A stretch of DNA of 64,000 bases from Parabacteroides sp. PF5-6 (lineage in GTDB: Bacteria > Bacteroidota > Bacteroidia > Bacteroidales > Tannerellaceae). Of this stretch, positions 1 to 7,725 are shown one piece after another. Each line of letters starts with the position of its first letter. Within the stretch, counting starts at the first letter, position 1. The notes beneath the pieces are model-generated. The model was not told the origin of the DNA and searched no databases. It worked only from the letters and a program-made list of their open reading frames with translations. The stretch is taken from positions 62,001 through 126,000 of the forward strand of contig NZ_JAQFIN010000002.1 of NCBI RefSeq assembly GCF_029504695.1, in the 5' to 3' direction. A program made the translations under genes and the position numbers.

Positions 1-2
1 CC

Positions 3-890
3 ACGCTGATGGCATCCGTCGATGCCGCTGTCGGCGGGAAAACGGGGATCAACTTCAACGGCTTGAAGAACGAGATCGGTTCCTTCTACCCTCCCCTCTG
101 CGTATTTATCGATTGCGGATTCCTGCAAACATTAGATGCGGATAACATCCTTTCCGGTTATGCCGAAATGATCAAACACGCCTTGATCAGCTCCGAAAAG
201 GTCTTAGCCCCCCTACTGCAATTCGATCTGAACACCTTATTCTCCAACGTGCATACAGCGGAGCAACTTTCAACTCTCAACTCTCAACTTTCAACTCTCG
301 TTTCCGAGTCCGTCGCCGTCAAAGAAAATATCGTCGAACAGGACCCTAAAGAGAAAGGAATCCGGAAAGCCTTGAACTTCGGCCACACCATCGGCCACGC
401 CTTCGAAAGCCTTTCTTTCACCCGCCAACGCCCGATCCTGCACGGCCACGCCTCCGAAAGCCTTTCTTCCGCCCAACGCCCGATCCTGCACGGCCATGCC
501 TCCGAAAGCCTTTCTTCCACCCAACGCCCGATCCTGCACGGCCATGCCTCCGAAAGCCTTTCTTCCGCCCAACACCCGATCCTGCACGGCCATGCCGTTG
601 CCGCCGGAATGATCTGTGAGTTGTATCTCTCGCATAAAACCTGTGGTTTCCCCTCCGAAAAGCTCAGTCGCATCCTGTATTACATCAAAGAATACTATCC
701 GCCCTTCGCCTACGACTGCAAAGACTACGAACGGCTGTACGAATACATGACCCACGACAAGAAAAACGAAGGCGGCATAATCAACTTCACCCTCCTGGCC
801 AATATCGGCGACGTCCGCATCAATCAGGAAGTAAGCAAAGAGAAAATCCTCGAATCCCTCGATTTTTACCGAGAAAGCTTTGGCTTCTGA
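3..890 (+). CDS. aroB: 3-dehydroquinate synthase, 5' partial, with internal repeats
   Basis: AroB converts DAHP to 3-dehydroquinate, the second step of the shikimate pathway, in the cytoplasm with NAD and a divalent metal. The frame is open into the window edge and begins inside the SVDAAVGGKTGIN motif, so the N-terminal part lies outside. NFGHTIGHA and, much later, LHGHAVAAGM correspond to the two His-containing metal-site motifs of the family, which are normally about 16 residues apart. Here they are separated by a block of 16-residue repeats (about 65 residues). A second in-frame repeat (QLSTLNS type) precedes the first motif. The C-terminal helical domain follows and looks complete. aroC lies 40 kb away, so the pathway genes are not clustered. 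Identification is secure; whether the expanded protein is active is unknown. Confidence 0.93.
   Translation, partial: TLMASVDAAVGGKTGINFNGLKNEIGSFYPPLCVFIDCGFLQTLDADNILSGYAEMIKHALISSEKVLAPLLQFDLNTLFSNVHTAEQLSTLNSQLSTLVSESVAVKENIVEQDPKEKGIRKALNFGHTIGHAFESLSFTRQRPILHGHASESLSSAQRPILHGHASESLSSTQRPILHGHASESLSSAQHPILHGHAVAAGMICELYLSHKTCGFPSEKLSRILYYIKEYYPPFAYDCKDYERLYEYMTHDKKNEGGIINFTLLANIGDVRINQEVSKEKILESLDFYRESFGF
264..298 (+). repeat. Heptanucleotide tandem array inside aroB (5 units, CAACTYT)
   Basis: Five consecutive 7-nt units (CAACTTT or CAACTCT) lie in frame in aroB and encode a QLSTLNS-like repeat. Gain or loss of one unit would shift the reading frame. Similar five-unit heptamer arrays lie in intergenic DNA at 23941 and 46924. 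Confidence 0.9.
399..593 (+). repeat. 48-nt in-frame tandem repeat inside aroB (4 copies)
   Basis: One 51-nt unit (399-449) and three 48-nt units (450-497, 498-545, 546-593) encode 17 then 16 residues each. The unit is ASESLSSAQRPILHGH with small changes. Nucleotide differences between copies are few, so the expansion looks recent. Each unit ends in PILHGH, the segment that carries a metal-ligand histidine in AroB. Confidence 0.95.
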
Positions 891-910
891 CAAAAACTTT
901 TTTACCTTTG
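879..910 (+). promoter_or_regulatory. Promoter for tRNA-Pro
   Basis: TTTG at 879-882, a 20-nt spacer and TACCTTTG at 903-910 match the Bacteroidetes -33/-7 consensus. Transcription would begin about 10 nt before the tRNA. The -33 box overlaps the end of aroB. Confidence 0.75.
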
Positions 911-923
911 CACTCGCAATAAG

Positions 924-997
924 CGGGATGTAGCTCAGCCCGGTAGAGTACGCGTCTGGGGGGCGTGTGGTCGCAGGTTCAAATCCTGTCATCCCGA
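924..997 (+). tRNA. tRNA-Pro (GGG anticodon)
   Basis: The acceptor stem CGGGATG (924-930) pairs with CATCCCG (990-996). The T-arm has GGTTCAAATCC. The anticodon stem-loop has a CUGGGGG loop giving anticodon GGG, read as proline. The 3' CCA is not encoded. It has its own promoter and is followed by a terminator, so it is a single-gene transcript. Confidence 0.93.
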
Positions 998-1010
998 CGG
1001 ATTAAAATCA

Positions 1011-1043
1011 AGCACTTACGAAAGGTTTCGTAGGTGCTTTTTC
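1011..1043 (+). terminator. Rho-independent terminator after tRNA-Pro
   Basis: A 13-bp perfect stem (AGCACTTACGAAA / TTTCGTAGGTGCT) with a 2-nt gap is followed by a T-rich run, 14 nt after the tRNA. Confidence 0.85.
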
Positions 1044-1078
1044 TTTGGGGTTTGCCAATGGTTTACACTTTCTCTGAT

Positions 1079-1320
1079 ATTTGGGGATCACCCCGAACCG
1101 AAGGTCGCTTAGCGAAGCGTAAAGCAAAAGTTTTGGAGTCGAAATTCGAGTGGGTATTATGGCACGCAGATGACGCAGACTAAAACGCAGATTTACGCAG
1201 ATAATTTATTATTAATTAAATATTTATCTGTGACCATCTGAGCTTTAGTCTGCGTCATCTGCGTGCTCTATTATCATCGAGTAGGAAGTTCTCCACAATA
1301 ATACGGGGTGATCCCGAAAT
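1079..1320. repeat. Nested inverted-repeat element, about 240 bp, non-coding
   Basis: Outer arms of 17 nt (1079-1095 and 1304-1320, 16 of 17 matching, core GGGATCACCCCG) enclose inner arms of 23 nt that are perfect inverted repeats (1162-1184 and 1244-1266). The inner arms consist of short CGCAGA/GACGCAGA motifs. No open frame is visible. It may be a small non-autonomous element or a large structured RNA. It fills most of the gap between the tRNA and the next gene. Confidence 0.7.
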
Positions 1321-1358
1321 GGATACAAAAGGATAGAAAGAAAAGGGACAGTGAAAGT

Positions 1359-2828
1359 TTACTCTATACGTCTTTTGACCTCATTGCCATTTACTGTAGT
1401 TTTTATAAAACCACTCCCTTTTTGATAATACTCATCCCAAACGACAGTTTTATCATTTTCTATGCTAACTGATGTTGTTAATATTATAATATCTTGATTG
1501 CTGTCTTCTTGATATCTAACAGAACGAATAGTCGTACTTCCATCTCTATTTTTTACTCTCCACGTATCTGTATCGTCATGAGATGGAAGTTTGAAAATAA
1601 GAATTACATCATCATCTGATGTACGTCCATCAAGAATAGTATTGTATTCTGCTCCAATCTGGTAGATTTCAGTTCCTGCTATTTCATAACGGAGATATGT
1701 AATCTGCATTTTTTGGCTTTTAAAAAAAGATTCTCGATGTACTGTATAACAACCTGTGATATCATCTAAATAATATGATTCACAATAGCGAAAATCTGGG
1801 CTCAGAACACCTGATTCTGGATTCACAATTCCCATTTCTATGCTTTTATTCTGCGGTATAAAATAACCCGTTACCTCTTCAATATTTTCAAATCCTTCTT
1901 CTTGTATTATTAGTAACCAAGAAATACCATATGTGATAGTAGAGTCTGTTTTTTCTTCTATTTTAGGAGATAAGGCGTAGACACTATTGCTTGTTACAAT
2001 ATAATTATCTTTCTGCATGTCTATTCCAAAGTCTTTCTCCAACTCAAGAGCAAAAGGGAAAATAGCATAGGCATTATTAAGATCTTCTGAAAAAACTAAC
2101 ACGTTTTCAATATGAGATTTTGGGTATTCCATAGGCGCATATATCAATATCGCATTAGTGTAAAGAAAATTCCCATTCTCCTCTGCCAATAAGTCTCTAT
2201 CTTTTAATTCACTAAGAATGCTCTTTGAGAAAGGAGTCTCAATTCTTTTAACATACTCAAATGCTCTATCTGCTCCGCGAACAGAAAAAGTAGCGATTTC
2301 ATCAAGCAGTTCATCATTATATATTTTCCTGTCTCTATCACGCTTTTCTTTCCGTACTAGTTCATGCTGCCTCCTTTCTTGCTCAAGTTCAAATTTTGAA
2401 ACATTACTCACAGGATTAGTATTTTCATATATCAATTTAGCCTTAATCTCAGAAGATGCTGTTGTAGAACCATCTAATAAGTATACCTTATGAGGGTAGA
2501 AAATCAAGTCTCCGATTTGTAAAAGAACATCAGAAGTACGGTAAACTACAATTTCTTTGTCATTTAATGGTTTAGAATGGATCATAGCATAAGGCTGATA
2601 ATCGCCTATTCCTACAGCTTTAACTACAAGCCCATTGTTGAAATTTTGATTAGATGTTGCGTTTGGAGCATCCATGCCTTTAAAAAAAGCATAATCTTCA
2701 TCAAGAATAGTATAAATTCGTTTTGCCTCTTCCCTTTTCCTTTCAAGCAAAGTTTGAGCTGCTAAGTGATACGACGAAATAGCGGAAAATAGCAGTATTA
2801 AAGTGATGCTTTTTAACAGAATTTTCAT
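1359..2828 (-). CDS. Secreted protein of unknown function
   Basis: The 489-residue product begins with a clear signal peptide (MKILLKSITLILLFSAISSY, then LAAQ, cleavage near residue 25), so it is exported to the periplasm or beyond. No known domain was recognised. A charged, Arg/Lys/Glu-rich stretch around residues 150-170 (ELEQERRQHE, RKEKRDRDRK) looks like a helical linker between an N-terminal and a larger C-terminal part. The C-terminal part has many alternating hydrophobic strands and may be a beta-rich fold. The gene is AT-rich relative to aroB and stands alone between an inverted-repeat element and a DNA-glycosylase-like gene on the same strand. Confidence 0.7.
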   Translation of the reverse strand: MKILLKSITLILLFSAISSYHLAAQTLLERKREEAKRIYTILDEDYAFFKGMDAPNATSNQNFNNGLVVKAVGIGDYQPYAMIHSKPLNDKEIVVYRTSDVLLQIGDLIFYPHKVYLLDGSTTASSEIKAKLIYENTNPVSNVSKFELEQERRQHELVRKEKRDRDRKIYNDELLDEIATFSVRGADRAFEYVKRIETPFSKSILSELKDRDLLAEENGNFLYTNAILIYAPMEYPKSHIENVLVFSEDLNNAYAIFPFALELEKDFGIDMQKDNYIVTSNSVYALSPKIEEKTDSTITYGISWLLIIQEEGFENIEEVTGYFIPQNKSIEMGIVNPESGVLSPDFRYCESYYLDDITGCYTVHRESFFKSQKMQITYLRYEIAGTEIYQIGAEYNTILDGRTSDDDVILIFKLPSHDDTDTWRVKNRDGSTTIRSVRYQEDSNQDIIILTTSVSIENDKTVVWDEYYQKGSGFIKTTVNGNEVKRRIE

Positions 2829-2885
2829 TTTTATTTTATTGCTATAGTAAATGGTTTAATTATAATCAATAAGCTGGTAGTTTGT

Positions 2886-3656
2886 TCATTTTAACCCCTT
2901 GATCCATTCCTGATGGCAATCATACCACTTGGGGTTTGAACTACCCAATTTGCTAGTTTGCCTTGGATGTGCTAGTGCGAGAACTTCATATTCTTGATCT
3001 TCTATGAGTATTTTGATAGGCATACCATAAGGATTAAAATCTGTCAATTTTTTGTAAGTAGAGTATCTGGATAGAAAGTACTTGATTGGTTGGTCTCCAA
3101 GAAGTATAATTTTCTTTGCTTGCGACTGTTTTAGTTCATTTAGTATTTCTTTAATCCTATTTTCGTCAGCGAGTTTTTTAGGAACTTCTGGTATATTATA
3201 ACCTGGGAGTAGATCCGTTTTAACATATTTATCATATTCACGTTCAAGCGCTTTTTTCTGACTCGAATTTAAGCAAGAATGAGGGATTAAATCACACAAC
3301 CAACAATCATCTCTTATGTAGTTTAATGGGGATAAATAATGAGAATCAAGGCTTCTTCCTGATGGCCCGTTGAAGATGCTATCTGCAGGCACTAAAGTTC
3401 CTAATTCTTTTGGGATATTTATTTTAGAAATAATTTCAGAACTTTCCACAGGGCACCCATTCCAAAATATATATGGTTCACTCGCAACAGCAAGTGCTTT
3501 TATTAAAACCTTTCCATCTGAACTGATCCATTTTGCATGTACAGCACTTGCGTATACCCCTAACACAAAAACTTTCTTAGGACCTTCCTTTTCGATCTGC
3601 CTTACTGCTTCCAATTTCTGCCCAAAAGGAAAAAAACATTGCCCATTAGCATCCAT
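2886..3656 (-). CDS. Uracil-DNA glycosylase-like protein
   Basis: The sequence resembles UDG-superfamily proteins: FFPFG near the start, VFVLGVYASAVHAKW, ALAVASEPYIFWNG, IILLGDQPIKYFL and a C-terminal ALAHPRQ segment in the place of the family's substrate-contacting motif. It would act on damaged bases or remain an uncharacterised relative. The open frame extends upstream to 3710 and there looks like a signal peptide, which would be odd for a DNA-repair fold. A good promoter (-7 TAATTTTG at 3708-3715) lies inside that extension, so translation more likely starts at the ATG at 3656 (MDANGQCFF) or at 3665. A likely gene remnant lies immediately upstream on the same strand. Family assignment is from motif memory and moderate in strength. 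Confidence 0.6.
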   Translation of the reverse strand: MDANGQCFFPFGQKLEAVRQIEKEGPKKVFVLGVYASAVHAKWISSDGKVLIKALAVASEPYIFWNGCPVESSEIISKINIPKELGTLVPADSIFNGPSGRSLDSHYLSPLNYIRDDCWLCDLIPHSCLNSSQKKALEREYDKYVKTDLLPGYNIPEVPKKLADENRIKEILNELKQSQAKKIILLGDQPIKYFLSRYSTYKKLTDFNPYGMPIKILIEDQEYEVLALAHPRQTSKLGSSNPKWYDCHQEWIKGLK

Positions 3657-3707
3657 TATACTCATTATTATAAGTGTTATTGTGATAGTTAAATTCTGTT
3701 TCATCAT

Positions 3708-3739
3708 CAAAATTAATAAATCTTTCTGATGATATCAAC
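3708..3739 (-). promoter_or_regulatory. Promoter of the UDG-like gene
   Basis: On the minus strand, GTTG (3736-3739), a 20-nt spacer and TAATTTTG (3708-3715) fit the -33/-7 pattern. The predicted transcript start lies near 3704, downstream of the first possible ATG at 3707. This decides the start codon of the gene. Confidence 0.5.
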
Positions 3740-3901
3740 TTATACTCTGAAACCTTTACTTTCACCCTTATTTTGTTCTCTTTTAGCCTCAATAATCAAA
3801 TCGCCGTTTCGTCTTGGATATTCTCTTTTTCGCTTTAAGGTCAAGAATAACAATGCGTCTTCATTTTGATGTATCTTTACATCAACTTTATCAAACTTAA
3901 T
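3740..3901 (-). pseudogene. Possible C-terminal gene remnant
   Basis: A minus-strand frame of 53 codons with no ATG ends in a TAA at 3740-3742 and is closed upstream by a TGA. It reads as a plausible protein tail (FDKVDVKIHQNEDALLF, then LKRKREYPRR, ending in SKGFRV) with a charged, amphipathic composition. I infer the 3' end of a gene whose 5' part was lost at about 3902. It could also be a chance frame. Confidence 0.3.
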
Positions 3902-3952
3902 TCACAGACAGAGATTGGGCCAGCTTCTAAGAATTATTAATACAGTATCACC

Positions 3953-4948
3953 ATGAAGGCAGACAAAAATTTTTTAGATCTTATTGAGAAAATCCAGTCG
4001 GGATATCAAATCACACAGCAGGAATGTGCTTTTTTATTGCAGTTCCCCGAAACATCCCTCGAATCAGCGATTACAAGAGGTGTTGCCGACGTCATGTCAC
4101 GCGAGAAATTCGACAATACCGGACTTGTTTTCGGACAAATTGGTTTTGAGGTCTCACCCTGTCCCGGGAAATGTAAATTTTGCAGTATCTCCGAAGAGCA
4201 TACTCAATTCGAGAAAGCTTCGATGAGTGATGAGAACATCCTTGCTTCAGCCGATAATTTTACGGCTTCGGGTGATCTCTTTGCTTTGGCGTTGATGGCA
4301 ATGCACAATTACGACTTCGAGCGCGTATTACATGTTGTAGCTATGGTACGCTCAAAAATCCCCGCGCAGACACAAATCGTAATCAACATCGGCGATTTCG
4401 ACCTGACACAGGCAAAAGAACTGAAAGCTGCCGGAGCAAACGGGGCTTATCATTTGACGCGCCTTCGTGAAGGAATCGACACCACACTTGACCCTGAAAT
4501 CCGCAAACAGACTATGGGACATATCAAACAGGCAAGGTTGGATCTGTATTATTGCTGTGAACCGATCGGGCCGGAGCATACACCGGAAGAAATGGCTGAA
4601 CAGATTTTCAGAGGAATCGATTACGGCTGTTTCCAGCACGGAGCGATGCGCAGGGTGCTGATTCCGACATCACCTTTGGCTAAATATGGGCAGATATCCG
4701 AACTACGCCTGGCGCAGGTTACGGCTGTTGTTACCCTCTCCGCTTTGTCGTGTACTGAACTGAAAAGCATCGGTGTTCACGAACCCAATTTATTGGGAAT
4801 AACAGCAGGAGCCAACGCGATTTACGCCGAAACAGGCATTAATCCGCGCGATACCGAAAAAGAGACTTCGGGACACCGGGGACTGGATATCTCGGACTGT
4901 AAACAAATGTTGACCGAAGCCGGATTTAGTAAACTCTTTCATATTTAG
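3953..4948 (+). CDS. BioB-like radical SAM enzyme
   Basis: The 331-residue product has a radical SAM cluster motif CPGKCKFC (Cys70, Cys74, Cys77; CX3CX2C) followed by a TIM-barrel-like region. The overall layout resembles the biotin-synthase family (CCEPIGPEHTPEE, then late GITAGANAIYAETGINPRD). It would cleave SAM to start a radical reaction on an unknown substrate. It lacks bio-operon neighbours, so biotin synthesis itself is doubtful. After its stop codon the same frame continues into what looks like the tail of another enzyme (see 4949-5050). It stands alone, between a gene remnant and a repeat-rich intergenic region. Confidence 0.75.
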   Translation: MKADKNFLDLIEKIQSGYQITQQECAFLLQFPETSLESAITRGVADVMSREKFDNTGLVFGQIGFEVSPCPGKCKFCSISEEHTQFEKASMSDENILASADNFTASGDLFALALMAMHNYDFERVLHVVAMVRSKIPAQTQIVINIGDFDLTQAKELKAAGANGAYHLTRLREGIDTTLDPEIRKQTMGHIKQARLDLYYCCEPIGPEHTPEEMAEQIFRGIDYGCFQHGAMRRVLIPTSPLAKYGQISELRLAQVTAVVTLSALSCTELKSIGVHEPNLLGITAGANAIYAETGINPRDTEKETSGHRGLDISDCKQMLTEAGFSKLFHI

Positions 4949-5050
4949 ATATTTTCAGCCTCCTTTCATGTCGAAAAAAGAGGCGGAATTTTCGTTCCTA
5001 ATCCACCCGGTATCGGATTTTTGATGGATGCCGATCTTCAAAAAGGGTGA
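4949..5050 (+). pseudogene. Possible enolase-superfamily C-terminal remnant
   Basis: Directly after the radical SAM stop, in the same frame, 33 codons run to a TGA at 5048-5050 and include FHVEKRGGIFVPNPPGIGF and a final LMDADLQKG. This resembles the C-terminal tail of muconate-cycloisomerase or dipeptide-epimerase-type enzymes, which end in a V-P-x-x-P-G-x-G motif. I infer a deletion remnant. The evidence is a short motif only. Confidence 0.3.
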
Positions 5051-5157
5051 GGATTTGCAAGTCCGGAAGGACTGGTATGTGGAACCCCAAAAAATTTCCT
5101 GCATGAAACAAAAGTATCTCTCAGGTGGAACGATTTGGAATTCTCTTTCAGGCCGTT

Positions 5158-5239
5158 AAAAGGCCGGCAGCCTTTTCGAAAACTCCGGCAGCCTTTTCGA
5201 AAACTCCGGCAGCCTTTTCGAAAACCCTGCCGGCCTTTT
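5158..5239. repeat. 21-nt-period palindromic element (GGCCGGC/GCCGGCC type)
   Basis: Three 21-nt tandem copies (5164, 5185, 5206; CCGGCAGCCTTTTCGAAAAC core) are enclosed by inverted ends AAAAGGCCGGCAG (5158-5170) and CTGCCGGCCTTTT (5227-5239). TTTTCGAAAA is itself a palindrome. A related element sits at 28524-28621. Confidence 0.85.
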
Positions 5240-5317
5240 CAATGAAGGAGCGTTTTTTTGTCGTCTGATGGCGGATGTTAACAAATGCAAACAGCAAACC
5301 ATGGTAAACCTATCATT

Positions 5318-5533
5318 CCGCACATAGTTTTTCATTTTTTTACTTACATCATACAGCCGGAATAGGCAACAATGTTAAACCGATCACTATTGGAACTCTC
5401 CAACAGGTATCGGAAAGTTACTTACAGGAATTTCACTGCTTTTTTCGCTGTTTAAAATAGTTATATGGCTAATATACAGATACAAAAGAAAATCCTGTAT
5501 GATGTAAGTAAAAAAACGAAAAACTCTGTTCGG
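5318..5533. mobile_element. MITE-like element with 39-nt inverted ends
   Basis: The 39-nt arms at 5318-5356 and 5495-5533 are inverted repeats with 36 of 39 positions matching (shared core TTACTTACATCATACAG). They flank about 138 bp with no open frame. No transposase and no clear target duplication are visible. The size and long arms suggest a non-autonomous transposable element. Between 5534 and 5884 I see nothing further except an AT-rich stretch before aspA. Confidence 0.6.
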
Positions 5534-5884
5534 AGGCTATTTTGGGGATTTCCCGTTCCCCAATGACTCACTTAAGACCTGCAAATCGGGGATCACTCCA
5601 GATTTAGAATGAACGACCTTCGAGCTGATCTTTCATCAATCGATTGGGTAGTCCAGACGTTCTTCTAAATATATTTCTATCATTAAGACAGTACAGAAAG
5701 GGAGCAACCCGCAAAACCAGCCCCATCCACTATACAACTTTCCCGAAAATAATTGCTTTTCCTATTATTTTGTTATACATTCGCCGCCGAAAGAATATGC
5801 TTTCAAATGCGTGACGCCAAAGTGCTTTTGCTGTATATTCATATACGAACAAACATAAAGAGTAAAACTAAATTTAAGAAAAAC

Positions 5885-7321
5885 ATGAAAGACTTGATGC
5901 ATTCGGGAAAAACCCGTCAGGAGAGTGATTTGTTAGGCATGAAAGAGATCCCCGCTGAGGCGCTTTATGGGGTGCAGTCGCTACGGGGGTTTGAGAACTT
6001 CCATATCTCGGGGGTGACCATGCAACAATATCCCAACTTTATCAAAGGAATGGCCCTGACCAAAAAGGGGGCGGCCATAGCGAACCACAAACAGGGCCTT
6101 TTGACCGACGAGCAACTCCGGGCGATCTCTCAGGCTTGCGATGAGTTGTACGAAGGTAAACACCATGAATATCTGATCTCCGATATGATTCAGGGTGGGG
6201 CCGGTACGACGGTGAATATGAATGCAAATGAAGTGATCGCCAACCGCGCGTTGCAGATCATGGGCAAAGAGCTTGGCGCTTATGAGTTCTGTTCTCCTAA
6301 TGACCATGTGAATGCTTCGCAATCGACCAACGATGCTTACCCGACTGCTTTTCATTTCGGCCTGTACTTGGAGAGTGAGAAACTAAATGAGGCGTTCGAG
6401 CTGTTTATCCAGTCTTTGGAAAAGAAAGCCGGCGAACTGGATTCGGTTATCAAGATGGGACGTACCCAGTTGCAGGATGCTGTGCCGATGACTTTGGGGC
6501 AGACCTTCCGTGGCTTTGCCAATCTATTGAAAGCAGACAAGAAAAAGCTGGAAGCCGTGCAACACGATCTCTTATGCGTCAATATGGGGGCTACGGCTAT
6601 CGGTACGGGTATTTGTTCCCAGCCGGGATACAGCAAGCTTTGCATCGAGGCATTGCGTGAAATTACAGGATGGGACGTGACCCTGGCCGACGACTTGGTA
6701 GCTGCCACTTCGGATACCTCGGTTTTGGTGGGTTATTCTTCGGCTATCCGCGCGATCGCGTTGAAGGTGATCAAGATCTGTAACGACCTTCGCCTGATGG
6801 GTTCCGGTCCGAGATGCGGATTGCATGAGATATTCCTTCCGGAGATGCAGCCGGGAAGCTCTATCATGCCGGGCAAAGTCAATCCGGTTATTCCCGAAGT
6901 GATGAATCAGGTGTGTTATAAGGTAATAGGCAATGACACGACCATTATGCTGGCTGCGGAGAATGCCCAGTTGGAACTCAATGTGATGGAGCCGGTGATG
7001 GTTTACAGCCTGTTCGAATCGATCAACCTGATGACCAATGGCCTCCATACCCTTCGTACCCTTTGCATCGACGGTATCCGTCCGGACGTAGAGAATTGCG
7101 AGCGACAGGTCAAGTACTCCATTGGTATTGTTACGGCCTTGAACCCGATCATCGGTTACAAGAACTCGACCAAGATTGCCAAAGAAGCCATGCAAACGGG
7201 CAAAGGCGTGTACGACTTAGTCCTCGAACACGACATCCTGTCGAAAGAAGACCTGGACACTATCCTGGCTCCAAAGAACATGATCGAACCGGTCAAATTG
7301 GAGATCAAAGCAAAACATTAA
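5885..7321 (+). CDS. aspA: Aspartate ammonia-lyase
   Basis: AspA deaminates L-aspartate reversibly to fumarate and ammonia in the cytoplasm, feeding fumarate respiration in anaerobes. Starting at the ATG at 5885 (MKDLMHSGKT) the protein is 478 residues, the usual length for aspartase. The open frame continues 44 codons upstream but that part has no family similarity. The fumarase/aspartase signature GSSIMPGKVNP is at residues 324-334, with SQSTNDAYPT at about 145-154 and GGAGTT at 104-109. The aspartase form of the signature region (PEVMNQVCYKVIGND) argues against fumarase. The gene is monocistronic with a strong terminator behind it. Confidence 0.92.
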   Translation: MKDLMHSGKTRQESDLLGMKEIPAEALYGVQSLRGFENFHISGVTMQQYPNFIKGMALTKKGAAIANHKQGLLTDEQLRAISQACDELYEGKHHEYLISDMIQGGAGTTVNMNANEVIANRALQIMGKELGAYEFCSPNDHVNASQSTNDAYPTAFHFGLYLESEKLNEAFELFIQSLEKKAGELDSVIKMGRTQLQDAVPMTLGQTFRGFANLLKADKKKLEAVQHDLLCVNMGATAIGTGICSQPGYSKLCIEALREITGWDVTLADDLVAATSDTSVLVGYSSAIRAIALKVIKICNDLRLMGSGPRCGLHEIFLPEMQPGSSIMPGKVNPVIPEVMNQVCYKVIGNDTTIMLAAENAQLELNVMEPVMVYSLFESINLMTNGLHTLRTLCIDGIRPDVENCERQVKYSIGIVTALNPIIGYKNSTKIAKEAMQTGKGVYDLVLEHDILSKEDLDTILAPKNMIEPVKLEIKAKH

Positions 7322-7351
7322 CAGGTCTGTTTGAGCGACCTGCAGATATTG

Positions 7352-7389
7352 AAAAAGCACTTATAACGGTTGGTTATAAGTGCTTTTTC
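7352..7389 (+). terminator. Terminator after aspA
   Basis: A 12-bp perfect stem (AGCACTTATAAC / GTTATAAGTGCT, 7356-7384) with a 5-nt loop is flanked by an A-run and a T-run, so it may work in both directions. Confidence 0.88.
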
Positions 7390-7410
7390 TTAAAAAAACA
7401 GATCATCCCT

Positions 7411-7442
7411 TTTGCTTATTAGTACTAAATTTAGTACCTTTG
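7411..7442 (+). promoter_or_regulatory. hicAB promoter with overlapping 16-nt palindrome
   Basis: TTTG (7411-7414), a 20-nt spacer and TACCTTTG (7435-7442) form a consensus promoter. GTACTAAATTTAGTAC (7422-7437) is a perfect palindrome filling the spacer and the start of the -7 box. This is the expected place for a repressor site, and the RHH-type HicB encoded downstream is the natural candidate to bind it. Confidence 0.75.
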
Positions 7443-7458
7443 CGTAGGATAACAATAA

Positions 7459-7719
7459 ATGAGTACTAAAGAAAAGCTGATAGAACGATTTAGAGAGTTG
7501 CCGAAGAACTTCACTTTTGAAGAAACGGTAAAACTACTTTCTATCTTCGGTTATAAGCAGCACAATAAAGGTGCGACATCCGGGTCCCGTATAAGATTTA
7601 AGAATGCGGAAACCGGACTTTATATAGATCTGCATAAACCGCATCCCAGAAGTATCATGAAAGGATGGATGATGAAAGCGATCTATCAGCATCTGAAGAA
7701 TAACGGACTTATAAAATAA
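7459..7719 (+). CDS. hicA: HicA-family mRNA interferase toxin
   Basis: HicA toxins cleave mRNA when not bound by HicB. The 86-residue protein has the HicA layout: helix, then FGYKQHNKGATSGSRIRF, a beta-hairpin and the LHKPHP segment before the last helix. In the classical family a catalytic His follows the GS pair; here the residue is Arg44 (GSR), as far as I can align it. Either the histidines of LHKPHP take over or this subfamily works differently. The gene is first in a two-gene operon with hicB starting 6 nt downstream. Confidence 0.85.
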   Translation: MSTKEKLIERFRELPKNFTFEETVKLLSIFGYKQHNKGATSGSRIRFKNAETGLYIDLHKPHPRSIMKGWMMKAIYQHLKNNGLIK

Positions 7720-7725
7720 GACGCC

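Noticed and set aside
284-992. Minus-strand frames across aroB with tandem repeats
   Set aside because: They are the opposite strand of the 48-nt repeats and of the tRNA; the aroB frame is clearly the coding one.
5753-5884. N-terminal extension of AspA
   Set aside because: No family similarity; the ATG at 5885 gives the standard length.
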